Assembly: GCF_020782875.1 (NCBI RefSeq)
Contig: NZ_JAJGBN010000004.1
Span: 337,424-401,423, forward strand
Direction: 5' to 3'
From: Allomuricauda sp. M10
Lineage (GTDB): Bacteria > Bacteroidota > Bacteroidia > Flavobacteriales > Flavobacteriaceae
DNA length: 64,000 bases
In this document: positions 8,042 to 18,745 of the stretch, in pieces
Position numbering within the stretch: position 1 is the stretch's first letter
How the letters are laid out: each line of letters opens with the position of its first letter
The notes under the pieces: generated by a model
The model's input: the letters and a program-made list of their open reading frames with translations, nothing else
Databases searched by the model: none
What the model was told of the DNA's origin: nothing
Position numbers and translations under genes: made by a program

Positions 8042-10735
8042 TTGCAACCAAATAAACATCTTCTAGTTTTCCTATTTGTTCTTCTATGCGGCTATGCGAC
8101 CTTAAGCGCTCAGGAAGACCAGATTACACCTTTGCCCATAAAGGCGGTAAAGGATACCATTCAGGCCCCTATTCTTACCTCAAACATTTTTGACAAAACC
8201 AAAGAAACCGATTCTGTTGAAGTGGATTCGGTACCCAAAAAACAGCCTTTGCTATTGGACAAAATCAAATACAAGGCAAAGGATTATGTAAAAATGAGTC
8301 AGAAGGAGAACAAAATTTACCTTTATGATGAAGCTGAAATCTATTATCAAGATACCGAGTTGAAGGCAGGTGTTATTGTGATGGATTATGTTAAAAATGA
8401 GGTTTACGCAGGAAGAATGAAGGATAGCCTGGGGAATTATTCCCAATTGCCCTTTTTTAAACAAGGGGACAATGAGGTGCGACCCGATTCCATCCGTTTT
8501 AATTTTGATACCGAAAAAGCCATTATTTGGAATTCCAGGACCGAACAACAGGCCGGTTTGGGTCAATTGGGTAGCGACGCCATGAAGGTCTACGCCCAAG
8601 TAACCAAAAAGGAAAATGACTCCGTTTACTTTTTGAGTGAGGGAAAATTGACCACTTCAAAAGACACCGTAGATCCCGATTATTATATACGGGTAAGGAA
8701 AGCCAAGTTTGTACCCAAGAAAAAGATCATTGCAGGTTTCAGCAACATGTACATTGTGGATGTTCCCACACCTGTTGCCCTGCCCTTCGCTTATTTCCCA
8801 TTGACACAAGGAAGGGCTCCCGGACTCTTGTTCCCGACTTTTGGTAATGACCCTAACAGAGGTTATTTTATCCAGAACGGTGGATATTACCTTCCCATCT
8901 CCGATTATGTTGACCTTAGTGTTACTGGGGATTACTACACGAATGGAAGTTACGGTTTCATCGGGCAGTCCGTGTATACCCAAAGGTATAAGTTCAAAGG
9001 GAACATTAGGATCAGTTATGAAAATTTAATCCAGAGCCAAAAAGGTTTTGACGATTACAGCCGATCCAGTAATTACAACATTCGGATTTCCCATATCCAG
9101 GACACCAAAGCAAGCCCCAATTCAAGGTTTTCGGCTTCGGTAAATTTGGGTAGCAGCCAGTATTACACCAACTCCCTGAACCAGGTAAACCGAAACAACT
9201 CGCAAACGAACACCTTTGCTTCGTCCATTAGTTATTCCAAGACTTTTCCTGAATATCCATCGGTAAACACTAGTTTAACCCTGAGCCATACCCAAAATTC
9301 CAGGACACAAACCATCAATATGTCCTTACCAACTTTTCAAGGTAGTATGGAGCGTATCTATCCCTTCGTAAAAAGGGACGAAGTAAAAAAGGGTGCTTTT
9401 GAGAACATCAATTTTCAGTATGATGTAAATGCACAAAACAGCATTACCACTACGGAGGAGGATTTCTTCACCAGTAAAATGTTCGATGAGGCCAAGATTG
9501 GGGCGCGCCACCGCCTACCTATTGCCACCAACTTTAAAGTGGCCAAGTATTTTAGCGTGAGCCTTAGTGGTACATATGAGGATATTTGGACTTTGGAAAC
9601 CATCCGAAGGCAATACGACGCGGTAGAGGAAGCAGTGGTTACGGACACCATTCCCGGTTTTGATCGCTTTAACCGTTATAGCTTGGGCACCAGCATCGGA
9701 ACTACGGTTTACGGAACATGGAATTTTGGCGAGGACAAGAAAATTCAGGCATTACGCCACGTTATGCGTCCGTCCGTCAGTTATAGCTACGCCCCTTCTT
9801 TTGAGCAATTTTACGACTCCTATATTGATGGAGATGGTGATGAAGTACAGTACACCCCTTTCCAAACCAGTTTATATGGTACTCCTTCTTTGAGCAAGGG
9901 AAGTTCTGTTAGCTTCTCCTTACAAAATACTTTGGAGGCCAAGGTGCGCGACAAGGATTCCACGGCAACGGAGCCCAAGAAAATAAGTATCCTCAGCAAC
10001 CTAACATTTTCAACAAGCTATAATTTTGAAGCGGATTCACTTAAATTGAGTCCGATAAGCATGAGTGGTGCAACGGAAATCATCAAAAACGTGCCCATTA
10101 ACTTTGCAGCTACTTTTGATCCCTATGCCATTGATAATACAGGAAGAAGAATCAACACCTTGAATATTAACAATGGTGGCGGTTTGGCCCGATTGACCTC
10201 TGCCCGATTGAACACAGGTTTCTCCCTGAACAGTGAAATGTTCCAAAAAGGAGGAGCTAAAAAGAAGGACAATAAAAATAATCAGCAAAATACCGATTAT
10301 GGCGCTAACCCATTTGAATTAGAGGGTGCCCAAACTGGCGACCGACACTTTGGTGGAGATGAAAGGGAGTCAGGCAACGAGGAAATCCCCTTATATAACA
10401 ACAAATTACCCTGGGATGCCCGATTTACCTACGTGGCCACCTACAATAACAGTAACCGACAGGGCGAAATTACCAACCATTCACTAATGTTTTCGGGAAA
10501 TATTCAATTATCCCCCAAATGGGAGGTTGGCTTTAACTCTGGCTACGATTTAAAGAACAAGGGGTTTGCCGATACCCGATTCGCCTTTAAACGCGAATTG
10601 GGAAGTTTTAAGATGAGCTTTGATTGGACCCCATTTGGAAGATACGAACGTTGGTACTTCTTTATTGGTATCAGCAGTTCCATACTTAGCGATCTTAAAT
10701 GGGAAAACCGAAGCCAACCTTATAGGAACCGATAA
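8042..10735 (+). CDS. lptD: LPS assembly outer-membrane protein LptD
   Basis: An 897-aa outer-membrane protein that receives lipopolysaccharide from the Lpt bridge and inserts it into the outer leaflet. Residues 1-24 form a signal peptide. The next 200 residues are an OstA/LptA-like periplasmic domain, then comes a large beta-barrel of alternating aromatic and polar strands. The conserved flavobacterial stretch FPLTQGRAPGLLFPTFGND begins near residue 251. The only plausible start is TTG at 8042, directly followed by the signal peptide; there is no in-frame ATG at a sensible place. It is divergent from the amidase gene. LptE, its usual partner, is not in this window. Confidence 0.92.
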   Translation: MQPNKHLLVFLFVLLCGYATLSAQEDQITPLPIKAVKDTIQAPILTSNIFDKTKETDSVEVDSVPKKQPLLLDKIKYKAKDYVKMSQKENKIYLYDEAEIYYQDTELKAGVIVMDYVKNEVYAGRMKDSLGNYSQLPFFKQGDNEVRPDSIRFNFDTEKAIIWNSRTEQQAGLGQLGSDAMKVYAQVTKKENDSVYFLSEGKLTTSKDTVDPDYYIRVRKAKFVPKKKIIAGFSNMYIVDVPTPVALPFAYFPLTQGRAPGLLFPTFGNDPNRGYFIQNGGYYLPISDYVDLSVTGDYYTNGSYGFIGQSVYTQRYKFKGNIRISYENLIQSQKGFDDYSRSSNYNIRISHIQDTKASPNSRFSASVNLGSSQYYTNSLNQVNRNNSQTNTFASSISYSKTFPEYPSVNTSLTLSHTQNSRTQTINMSLPTFQGSMERIYPFVKRDEVKKGAFENINFQYDVNAQNSITTTEEDFFTSKMFDEAKIGARHRLPIATNFKVAKYFSVSLSGTYEDIWTLETIRRQYDAVEEAVVTDTIPGFDRFNRYSLGTSIGTTVYGTWNFGEDKKIQALRHVMRPSVSYSYAPSFEQFYDSYIDGDGDEVQYTPFQTSLYGTPSLSKGSSVSFSLQNTLEAKVRDKDSTATEPKKISILSNLTFSTSYNFEADSLKLSPISMSGATEIIKNVPINFAATFDPYAIDNTGRRINTLNINNGGGLARLTSARLNTGFSLNSEMFQKGGAKKKDNKNNQQNTDYGANPFELEGAQTGDRHFGGDERESGNEEIPLYNNKLPWDARFTYVATYNNSNRQGEITNHSLMFSGNIQLSPKWEVGFNSGYDLKNKGFADTRFAFKRELGSFKMSFDWTPFGRYERWYFFIGISSSILSDLKWENRSQPYRNR

Positions 10736-10778
10736 CCTTTTTGAATACTTTCATCCCTTAACATAGAAACCGATCACC

Positions 10779-11159
10779 ATGAAAAAAATCATCAATACTA
10801 GCAAAGCACCAGCTCCCATAGGGCCTTATAACCAAGCAACCTTGATCAAGGACACCCTTTACATTTCCGGGCAAATTCCAATCGATCCAGCTACAGGGAA
10901 ACTTGTGGAAGGAGATATCAAAAAGGAAACCAAGCAATCCATGGAAAATCTTAAGGCCATTTTGGAAGAAGCAGGGATGACTTTTGAGCATGTGGTGAAA
11001 TCTACCATCTTCATAAAAGATATGCACCAGTTTGCCCAAATCAATGAGGTGTATGGCACCTACTTTGATGCAGATACTGCTCCTGCAAGGGAAACTGTAG
11101 AAGTTGCCAATCTCCCCAAATTTGTAAATGTGGAGATTTCTATGATTGCCGTTAAATAG
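10779..11159 (+). CDS. ridA: RidA family reactive intermediate deaminase
   Basis: A 126-aa cytoplasmic trimer-forming enzyme that hydrolyses 2-aminoacrylate/2-iminopropanoate and related enamines produced by PLP enzymes, preventing damage. The family pattern is clear: GPYNQAT near the N-terminus, YISGQIP near 27 and the substrate-binding Arg in ARETVEVANLP near 105. Length matches the family. It starts 43 bp after lptD, so it may be read from the same transcript. Its 3' end overlaps the convergent kinase gene by 8 bp. Confidence 0.94.
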   Translation: MKKIINTSKAPAPIGPYNQATLIKDTLYISGQIPIDPATGKLVEGDIKKETKQSMENLKAILEEAGMTFEHVVKSTIFIKDMHQFAQINEVYGTYFDADTAPARETVEVANLPKFVNVEISMIAVK

Positions 11160-12003
11160 TCTCTTTATGGAACTCCACTAGACCTTCAATGGGTCTTCTG
11201 CGGATGACTCCCAAAATCAGATCATTGCGTTCCAAGCAGGCTTTGAGTTCGTCCTGTAGAAAATGGGCGATGCTGCCAACAAAGCTAACAGGAACCTTGG
11301 TAGCCAATTCAAACTGCATGATGTAGTTGTTCACGAACTGCTGCAATCCCTTCTCTATCACACCTTTACAATAAGGATGTTCTTTGTTTTCAATGATGAA
11401 ACGGGCAAATGTTGCCAAATAGGTATTCGGGTTGGGCTGTTTGTACAAGTGCTCCTTGATCACATCGGCATCCAAATCATATTCCTTGGCAAACTTGATA
11501 CCCAGATCCTGTGGCATTTTGTGGAAGTAATAATCCCTGAGCAATTTACGTCCGAAGAAATTTCCGCTACCGTCATCCATCAAAATGTATCCCAGAGAGG
11601 TTACTTTTTGAATAAGTTGGTGACCATCGTAATAGCTACAATTGGAACCCGTTCCCAAAATGCAGACAATACCTTGTCTACCAATTTTGGTGGTGGCATA
11701 GATGGCTGCATAGGTATCTTCCCTAACTTCGGTTTTGGCATTGGGGAAGAAATCCTTGAAAATGGCTTTTAAGAAATTTTTCATTCTATCGGTACCACAA
11801 CCGGCACCATAGAAAAACAATTGACGTACTTCTGTCCTATTCTTGGAAAGTTCAAAATTGTTGGCCAAACGATCTTCAATAACCTCACGGGTCAACACTT
11901 CAGGACTCAAACCTAAGGTTTGGGTCAAGAACAATTGCTCTCCTTTATCGTCAAGGGCTATCCAGTCGGATTTAGTGGCACCACTATCCACGATTAAAAT
12001 CAT
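11152..12003 (-). CDS. BadF/BadG/N-acetylglucosamine-kinase-type ATPase
   Basis: A 283-aa member of the ASKHA superfamily. DSGATKSDW near the start is the phosphate-1 loop, and LGTGSNCSYYDG near residue 120 is a second nucleotide-binding loop. Flavobacterial homologues are usually named N-acetylglucosamine kinase, which would fit recycling of amino sugars from peptidoglycan or chitin, but the sugar cannot be proved from sequence. It lies 75 bp downstream of gap on the same strand, separated by a strong hairpin, and converges with ridA with an 8-bp overlap of coding ends. Confidence 0.85.
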   Translation of the reverse strand: MILIVDSGATKSDWIALDDKGEQLFLTQTLGLSPEVLTREVIEDRLANNFELSKNRTEVRQLFFYGAGCGTDRMKNFLKAIFKDFFPNAKTEVREDTYAAIYATTKIGRQGIVCILGTGSNCSYYDGHQLIQKVTSLGYILMDDGSGNFFGRKLLRDYYFHKMPQDLGIKFAKEYDLDADVIKEHLYKQPNPNTYLATFARFIIENKEHPYCKGVIEKGLQQFVNNYIMQFELATKVPVSFVGSIAHFLQDELKACLERNDLILGVIRRRPIEGLVEFHKETI

Positions 12004-12027
12004 ACGTCAAATATTTTAGGTTGATAA

Positions 12028-12058
12028 TTTTGGGAAGGGAGATTTTCCCTTCCCAAAA
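12028..12058 (-). terminator. Perfect 13-bp hairpin between gap and the kinase gene
   Basis: Positions 12028-12040 and 12046-12058 are exact inverted repeats around a 5-nt loop. It sits just after the gap stop and just before the kinase ATG. There is no clear U-run on either side, so it may act as a partial terminator, an mRNA 3'-end stabiliser for gap, or an attenuator for the kinase. Confidence 0.6.
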
Positions 12059-12078
12059 CTACACTGTAAGATACTAAA

Positions 12079-13104
<1,026 letters not shown>

Positions 13105-14091
13105 TTAAGTTGTCATTATATCGGAAACTCTGATGAGTTCTTCGTCTATTTCTGTATGTGCTTTGATAGCATCTGCCAAGGGGGTCAGTACCATTTTGGT
13201 GTCGCGGATACCCACCATTAGGTTAGATTTGCCCTCTAGCAAGCTCTCTACGGCCTTCACTCCCATTCTACTGGCCAAAACCCGGTCAAAACAGGTTGGG
13301 TTACCACCTCGTTGCATGTGCCCCAAAACGGAAACCCGCACATCGTATATAGGTAGGTGTTCTTCCACATATTCCTTCAATTGGAATACGTTCTTCCCGA
13401 TCTTATCACCTTCGGCAACAATTACGATACTGGATGATTTACCGGAAGCCTTACTACGTTTAAGGGATTCCAGCAATCTTTCCAATCCAAGGTTCTGTTC
13501 GGGAATCAAAATTTCCTCCGCACCAGCTCCTACACCGGCGTTCAATGCAATATGGCCCACATCACGGCCCATTACTTCCACAAAGAACAAACGGTTATGG
13601 GAACTTGCCGTATCCCTGATCTTATCGATTACCTCAACAACGGTGTTGATGGCCGTATCAAATCCAATGGTGTAGGATGATCCTAAAATATCATTGTCGA
13701 TGGTACCTGGAATTCCGATCACCGGAAAATCAAATTCCTCCGTGAACTTGAGGGCACCTGTGAAACTTCCGTTTCCACCGATGACCACAAAGGCATCTAT
13801 ACCTTCTTTCATCAACTGTTCATGGGCCTTTTTTCTTCCCTCTGGAGTCCTAAATTCCTCGCAGCGGGCAGATTTCAAAATAGTCCCTCCCTTATTGATG
13901 ATGTTGTTTACACTACGTGCATCCATGGGTTTGAAATCCCCTTCGATCATTCCTTGATATCCTCTATAGATGCCTACACACTCCTTTCCCAAATACGCAC
14001 AGGTACGAACCACTGAACGTATGGCCGCATTCATCCCCGGTGAGTCTCCACCTGATGTGAAGACGGCAATTTTCTTAATTTCTGAAGCCAT
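13105..14091 (-). CDS. pfkA: 6-phosphofructokinase
   Basis: A 328-aa glycolytic kinase that phosphorylates fructose-6-phosphate. The ATP-binding TSGGDSPGMNAA lies near residue 12, the catalytic PGTIDNDI near 131 and MGRDVGH near 175. The usual GGDGS motif reads GGNGS here: codon 107 is AAC (13771-13773), replacing the Asp that coordinates Mg-ATP in E. coli PfkA (Asp103). The Gly that follows, associated with ATP rather than PPi use, is retained. The gene leads the pfkA-gap pair and has a TAnnTTTG box 18 bp upstream of its ATG. Confidence 0.95.
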   Translation of the reverse strand: MASEIKKIAVFTSGGDSPGMNAAIRSVVRTCAYLGKECVGIYRGYQGMIEGDFKPMDARSVNNIINKGGTILKSARCEEFRTPEGRKKAHEQLMKEGIDAFVVIGGNGSFTGALKFTEEFDFPVIGIPGTIDNDILGSSYTIGFDTAINTVVEVIDKIRDTASSHNRLFFVEVMGRDVGHIALNAGVGAGAEEILIPEQNLGLERLLESLKRSKASGKSSSIVIVAEGDKIGKNVFQLKEYVEEHLPIYDVRVSVLGHMQRGGNPTCFDRVLASRMGVKAVESLLEGKSNLMVGIRDTKMVLTPLADAIKAHTEIDEELIRVSDIMTT

Positions 14092-14108
14092 TAAAAATTT
14101 TAAGAGGT

Positions 14109-14116
14109 CAAAACTA
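14109..14116 (-). promoter_or_regulatory. Candidate -7 promoter element for pfkA-gap
   Basis: On the minus strand this reads TAGTTTTG, an exact TAnnTTTG match, ending 17 bp before the pfkA ATG at 14091. Transcription would begin only about 10 nt before the start codon. No matching -33 TTG was found. Confidence 0.38.
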
Positions 14117-14225
14117 GGAAACTTTATTGAAAATATGAATGGCTTAATAATTTATTTAATTTGGAGAGATTCCTCAAACGTTTTCGTAAAATTTTAGGTG
14201 AAAAACGTTTAAAAATATAAATTCC

Positions 14226-17200
14226 CTAAGGCCTATTCGGAATATTATCAGCCTTTTGCGAAAAACGAATCAGGCTGTCCTGTCCCATGACCTCTGTAGT
14301 AGGTCTTTGAGGCCCTGCCTGTTGTACCTTTTCCTTCTTTTGAAATATCTTTTGCATCAACTCCTTAAAGTTATCAAAATCCACTTGGTAGGAAAGTCCA
14401 ACACCTTGGGTATACCCTTGTCGTTCAAACATAAACTGCTGAATTTGGTTTTCCCTATTAAAAATCTTCGCGCTCAACGTTCCTTGATCATTCAATAATA
14501 CCTGAACTTCCACATCACCGGCCACAACGGTCTCGGAAACACCACCAACAGGCACACCCACTCTTCCGTTTACTAATATTCTGTCGGAAATCTGGGTGGA
14601 AACTGTCACCCCGATTCTATTTTCGGTACGGGTATCTGCATTTGGATCTAAAAGCCCCTGCTCGTAAGATACTCCAAGATTGAATTTATCATTATTACTT
14701 CCCAAAATGGAGTTGAGCAAACCAGAGGCGGTCTGTATCAAATTTCCTGTAACCGCTTGTTGGTTGATTCCTGTTTGGGCATTTACAAAAGTTCCCTGAG
14801 CCAAAAGGAAAAAGGCATTACGTTCCTTTACAGTGGGATCCTGTAATCTATATTGAAGTTCCGATTGCACAACCGAATTGGTTCCTGGGAAATCGATATC
14901 AAAATTAACGTTGGGCCTTTCCAGTTCGCCGTCCAACCGAACAACGACCTCTGTAGCAATCCTTCCCGTATACCCGGCATTGTCCAACAACGGGGCCGGA
15001 TTGGCATTGAGGGCATATACCGCTTCCAGATTCAACTGGGCGGCCAAAGGATCCCGCTCCCAAAGAATGGTACCTCCCGGACGAACCTTGAATTTCTTAT
15101 CGATGATACCACCGTATTTAAAATTGTATTCGCCTGTTACCGCAACGAATTCTCCATACATGTTGAATTTACCGTTGGTATTGATCTCGATCAACAAGAT
15201 TCCTTCCCCAGTACCTTTTAACGAACTTCCCGAAGCCCGGTCCACTACAATTTCAACTTCCGCTTCAGGCGTGATGGTAAGGTCAAATTTCATTTCCAAA
15301 CCTTGGTATTCTTCCAAAACCCGTTCTTCCTCAAAAGAATTGTTGCCCTTTTTATTGATGAAATTGATAAAGGAATAGTCGCCAACACTTGTAACATCGC
15401 TTAACGGTATTTTAAGGGATGTTCCTTTTGCAGTGTTAGCATCCACAGAAATGGTCAAGGCATCCGTGGGGCCGTAAATACTACCTGTACCATTGATAAA
15501 ACCTGTACCATAATAAAGGGATTCCTCATCAAACTCAGTATTAAGGATCATAAAGCGGTCATAGTTCGTATCCACATCCAAACCAAGGTACCAATTGGAA
15601 AATTCGGTATGGCTAATGGTTCCATCCAATGTTGCTTTGGTTCCTTCCACCACATCGGACAAACCCACTTTTTCAAAATAAAATGTCTGGTCAAATAGTC
15701 GAACCCTGGAAAGCGGGGCAAAATTATAATCCACATTCAGGTAAGGTATGCCCATACCGGCATCGTTCAAGGTCAGTTCCCCATTAATGGACGGGTTGGT
15801 TGCGACGCCCGTTATTTGGGCACTGCCGTTTACCTTTCCACGGATGTTGGAAATGACCCCATCTCCCAACGGACTGAAAGGTTCCAATGCAAAGTCGGTG
15901 AAATTGGCCGTTAGGTTCAACTCCTGTTTGTTGTTATAATTGGTCACCTTTCCGTTAAGGCTCAATTTCTCCTTACCATTATCATTCAACCAAGTGCTTA
16001 CCCCAAATTCCGTAAGGTCATTGTTCCCGAAAATTCCAATTTCAAGGTCGCCTAAATGAATGTCGTTGACACTAAAATCATCAATTTTTAAGCTGGAAGT
16101 GGGCAGGTACTTTCCATCTTTTTGCAAAATGTTGAGAAAGCCGTCCACAGCACCATTCAATTTAAGACTATCAATGGCCGGGGTAATTTTGTTCAGCGAC
16201 ACCAATTTAAATTGAAGATCCAAATCCTTGTACGTGGAATCAGCAATCTCACCACGCAAACGGATCTGTTCGTCATTGTTGTTGTCCATTACCAAATCCT
16301 CAATTTTGATACTGTCCAGGGCACTATTGAAAATCACTTTGTTCTTGCTGTTGCCGTCGCGGTTCAACACCCAAGTATTCCCCTTAAAACTAACGTCGGA
16401 TTTTTTAAGTCCGATCACCGATTTGTTGTTCTCGTTAAATGTGTGGTAGAAATTCAGGTTGTAGCTGTCGTTATATTGACTGCCCCCTTTAAATTCTGTT
16501 CTAAAGAACAGCGTATCCTTAAGGGTGGTGTTGATCAAACTGAAATCCTTGATGTCATAGTACGATGTGGAAAGGTCTTCTACCGAAACGAAGGTGTTGA
16601 ACAGTGGATTCTTGTTGTCGATTTTTACTTCGATATTGTCAAAAGTATTGCCATAAGCCGCAATACTGGGCGATTTGAAGGTAAGTTTGAAATCACCTTC
16701 ATCTGCTACAATGCTTCCCCTAATAAACGTATTGGCATCAAAAAATACTTCGGGGAAAAACACGTCCACGATCTTGTTGTAGATCTTAAAATTGAAATCC
16801 AAATACTGTCCATCCGAAATTTCAAAAGGTTTGTAGTTGGTATAAATACTACCGATGGAGTTTTGAACCAATCTCCCCAACTCATTTACCTTAAACTGGC
16901 CGCGCATGTACCCGGTAATAATGTCCGGGGAATTGATTTCGATGGTACGGATGGTATCTTTTTCATAAGAGGAGTTCACCGTAAAATCCTCAAAGAAATA
17001 GGTGTCGTTGGCATTTTGATAGGTAGTGTTCGTGAAATTCATCTGCCCGACCATGTCATCCAGGTTATTCCCTTCAATGTCCATGTTGATATGCCCTTTG
17101 AAGATGCTGATGCTGTCATCAATAAAGTTGAGCTTCTTCAAATCGGCATAATCCACCGCGGCAATAAAGTTGAATTTGTTCTCACGACCACCAAAATCGG

Positions 17201-18674
17201 CAAGACCCTTAAAGTCGAACCTGAAATTATCGTCATTGCACAACAGGATACCGTCAAACAATTGGTCCTTCAAAATACCGGATACATTGATCTTATTGTA
17301 CTCGTAATTGTTGTATTCCAACTTATAGATTTCCCCTCGGACCTCGGTGTTCAGACTTTCGGCCACAAACCCTTTTCCTTCCACGTTCATATCCAAAGAG
17401 GTGAAGCCCAATTGATCATTGTTGATAAAATGTCCAAGATCGAAATCCATCAACGAAATAAACCCAATATAGGAAGCATCGTCGATGGTCTGGATATTGG
17501 TCATCTGGAGATCCACATAACTGTCCCCAACGGCGGTATTCAAATTCACGGTGGCATCAATGGAGGTTTCCGTGACTTCCACATCTCCCCTCACCGTAAA
17601 TTGCCCCAGCTTCTGTACGGATTCAGGAATGTTCTCCCCAAGAATTTTAGGCAAGATTCCCCGAAGTTGGTAATAACTAGAGGTAAGATTGTCGATATCG
17701 CCACGCAACACGAACGGGGCTTGTTCACTGAACATATTATCGAACTCAAAATCACCACGGATGCCCGTGTTGTCCGTAAATAGAAAGAGGTCTTTCACTT
17801 TGAGCTGATTGAGAACCCCACTAAAGCTTCCTGTAAAATTGACCACTTTGTCCTGACCAAATTCATTGTAGAACGTGTTCACTTCATTCAGGGAAACCGT
17901 TGATTCGGTAAAATCGGCATTCAATTGAACACGGTCAATGAACTGGGCAAAATCTTCACGATCATAGGTGAATACTAAATTTCCCTTGAGTTCCGATTGT
18001 TCGGTATCGATAAGCAGGGAATCGAACCGCATTTCTTCTTTGGTGTACTTGAAATCGGCTGCCATTTTTTTCAACAGGATTCCCCTTCGGGCCAGCATGG
18101 ACAGATCTTCAATTCGGGTGGTTACCTCCGGACCTAAAATCTGAAAATCCGTTGCGGTAATTTTCACATCATTGAAATCCAAGGTTTTTGGTTGTTCCAA
18201 ATTGTCGTCGATCAAACGGAATTTGCCATCAACGATCTGTATCTCATCAGAAGAAAGAAAAAATGGAGGTGTACCCGGGTCCCTTGGTTTCCCATCATCC
18301 AGTTTGTCCACAAAAACATCCAGGTTGGTATCCGTTTCGCCTTCGTAAGTCCTAAGGTTGAAGATGAGTCCGTCCACCTCAATATCCCCAAATTCCATTT
18401 TGTTGTTGGCCATGTTACGCAAGTTCAAAATGGAGGTGGTCAACTTGTCTATATAGAAGAGGGTGTCTTTTTTATAATCTTCTACATAAATACCCTTAAC
18501 GCCCGTATTCAAGTTAAAAAGGGAAAGACTTACACGGTCAATCTGGATATTGGTCCCAAACTCTTCGTTGATGGAATCCATGGCATATTTGGCCAATTTC
18601 GTTTGCACCACCGGCATGGAAAGTACCAGCGAGCCCAACACCATGAACAGCAAAATAGCCAGTAGGATGCGCAA
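14226..18674 (-). CDS. TamB-like translocation and assembly module protein (DUF490)
   Basis: A 1482-aa protein with an N-terminal membrane anchor (about residues 2-24) and a very long run of beta-strands predicted to lie in the periplasm. The C-terminal 400 residues are a DUF490/TamB domain, with features such as GGTILWERDPLAAQLNLEA and a region rich in short hydrophobic strands. TamB-family proteins are hydrophobic-groove bridges thought to carry phospholipids to the outer membrane or to assist outer-membrane protein insertion. The earliest assigned start is TTG at 18674. The frame stays open for a further 10 codons with basic residues (KKLRK) but no ATG, so translation may begin at a rare codon slightly upstream. 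It is divergent from tsaD. Confidence 0.88.
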   Translation of the reverse strand: MRILLAILLFMVLGSLVLSMPVVQTKLAKYAMDSINEEFGTNIQIDRVSLSLFNLNTGVKGIYVEDYKKDTLFYIDKLTTSILNLRNMANNKMEFGDIEVDGLIFNLRTYEGETDTNLDVFVDKLDDGKPRDPGTPPFFLSSDEIQIVDGKFRLIDDNLEQPKTLDFNDVKITATDFQILGPEVTTRIEDLSMLARRGILLKKMAADFKYTKEEMRFDSLLIDTEQSELKGNLVFTYDREDFAQFIDRVQLNADFTESTVSLNEVNTFYNEFGQDKVVNFTGSFSGVLNQLKVKDLFLFTDNTGIRGDFEFDNMFSEQAPFVLRGDIDNLTSSYYQLRGILPKILGENIPESVQKLGQFTVRGDVEVTETSIDATVNLNTAVGDSYVDLQMTNIQTIDDASYIGFISLMDFDLGHFINNDQLGFTSLDMNVEGKGFVAESLNTEVRGEIYKLEYNNYEYNKINVSGILKDQLFDGILLCNDDNFRFDFKGLADFGGRENKFNFIAAVDYADLKKLNFIDDSISIFKGHINMDIEGNNLDDMVGQMNFTNTTYQNANDTYFFEDFTVNSSYEKDTIRTIEINSPDIITGYMRGQFKVNELGRLVQNSIGSIYTNYKPFEISDGQYLDFNFKIYNKIVDVFFPEVFFDANTFIRGSIVADEGDFKLTFKSPSIAAYGNTFDNIEVKIDNKNPLFNTFVSVEDLSTSYYDIKDFSLINTTLKDTLFFRTEFKGGSQYNDSYNLNFYHTFNENNKSVIGLKKSDVSFKGNTWVLNRDGNSKNKVIFNSALDSIKIEDLVMDNNNDEQIRLRGEIADSTYKDLDLQFKLVSLNKITPAIDSLKLNGAVDGFLNILQKDGKYLPTSSLKIDDFSVNDIHLGDLEIGIFGNNDLTEFGVSTWLNDNGKEKLSLNGKVTNYNNKQELNLTANFTDFALEPFSPLGDGVISNIRGKVNGSAQITGVATNPSINGELTLNDAGMGIPYLNVDYNFAPLSRVRLFDQTFYFEKVGLSDVVEGTKATLDGTISHTEFSNWYLGLDVDTNYDRFMILNTEFDEESLYYGTGFINGTGSIYGPTDALTISVDANTAKGTSLKIPLSDVTSVGDYSFINFINKKGNNSFEEERVLEEYQGLEMKFDLTITPEAEVEIVVDRASGSSLKGTGEGILLIEINTNGKFNMYGEFVAVTGEYNFKYGGIIDKKFKVRPGGTILWERDPLAAQLNLEAVYALNANPAPLLDNAGYTGRIATEVVVRLDGELERPNVNFDIDFPGTNSVVQSELQYRLQDPTVKERNAFFLLAQGTFVNAQTGINQQAVTGNLIQTASGLLNSILGSNNDKFNLGVSYEQGLLDPNADTRTENRIGVTVSTQISDRILVNGRVGVPVGGVSETVVAGDVEVQVLLNDQGTLSAKIFNRENQIQQFMFERQGYTQGVGLSYQVDFDNFKELMQKIFQKKEKVQQAGPQRPTTEVMGQDSLIRFSQKADNIPNRP

Positions 18675-18693
18675 CAGTATTTTACGAAGTTTT

Positions 18694-18720
18694 TTGATAG
18701 GGCTTTATGTTTTACCTTTG
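18694..18720 (+). promoter_or_regulatory. Candidate promoter for the tsaD operon
   Basis: TTG at 18694-18696 and TACCTTTG at 18713-18720 match the Bacteroidota -33 and -7 elements with 16 bp between them. The -7 box ends 25 bp before the tsaD ATG. This is the best two-part promoter match I found in the window. Confidence 0.52.
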
Positions 18721-18745
18721 ATGACCAATTTTTGTTCCAAAACCA

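Noticed and set aside
16122..17783. Long 553-codon open frame on the plus strand
   Set aside because: It lies wholly antisense to the TamB-like gene, has a low-complexity Val/Ile/Gln-rich translation and no family features; it is a shadow of the real minus-strand gene.
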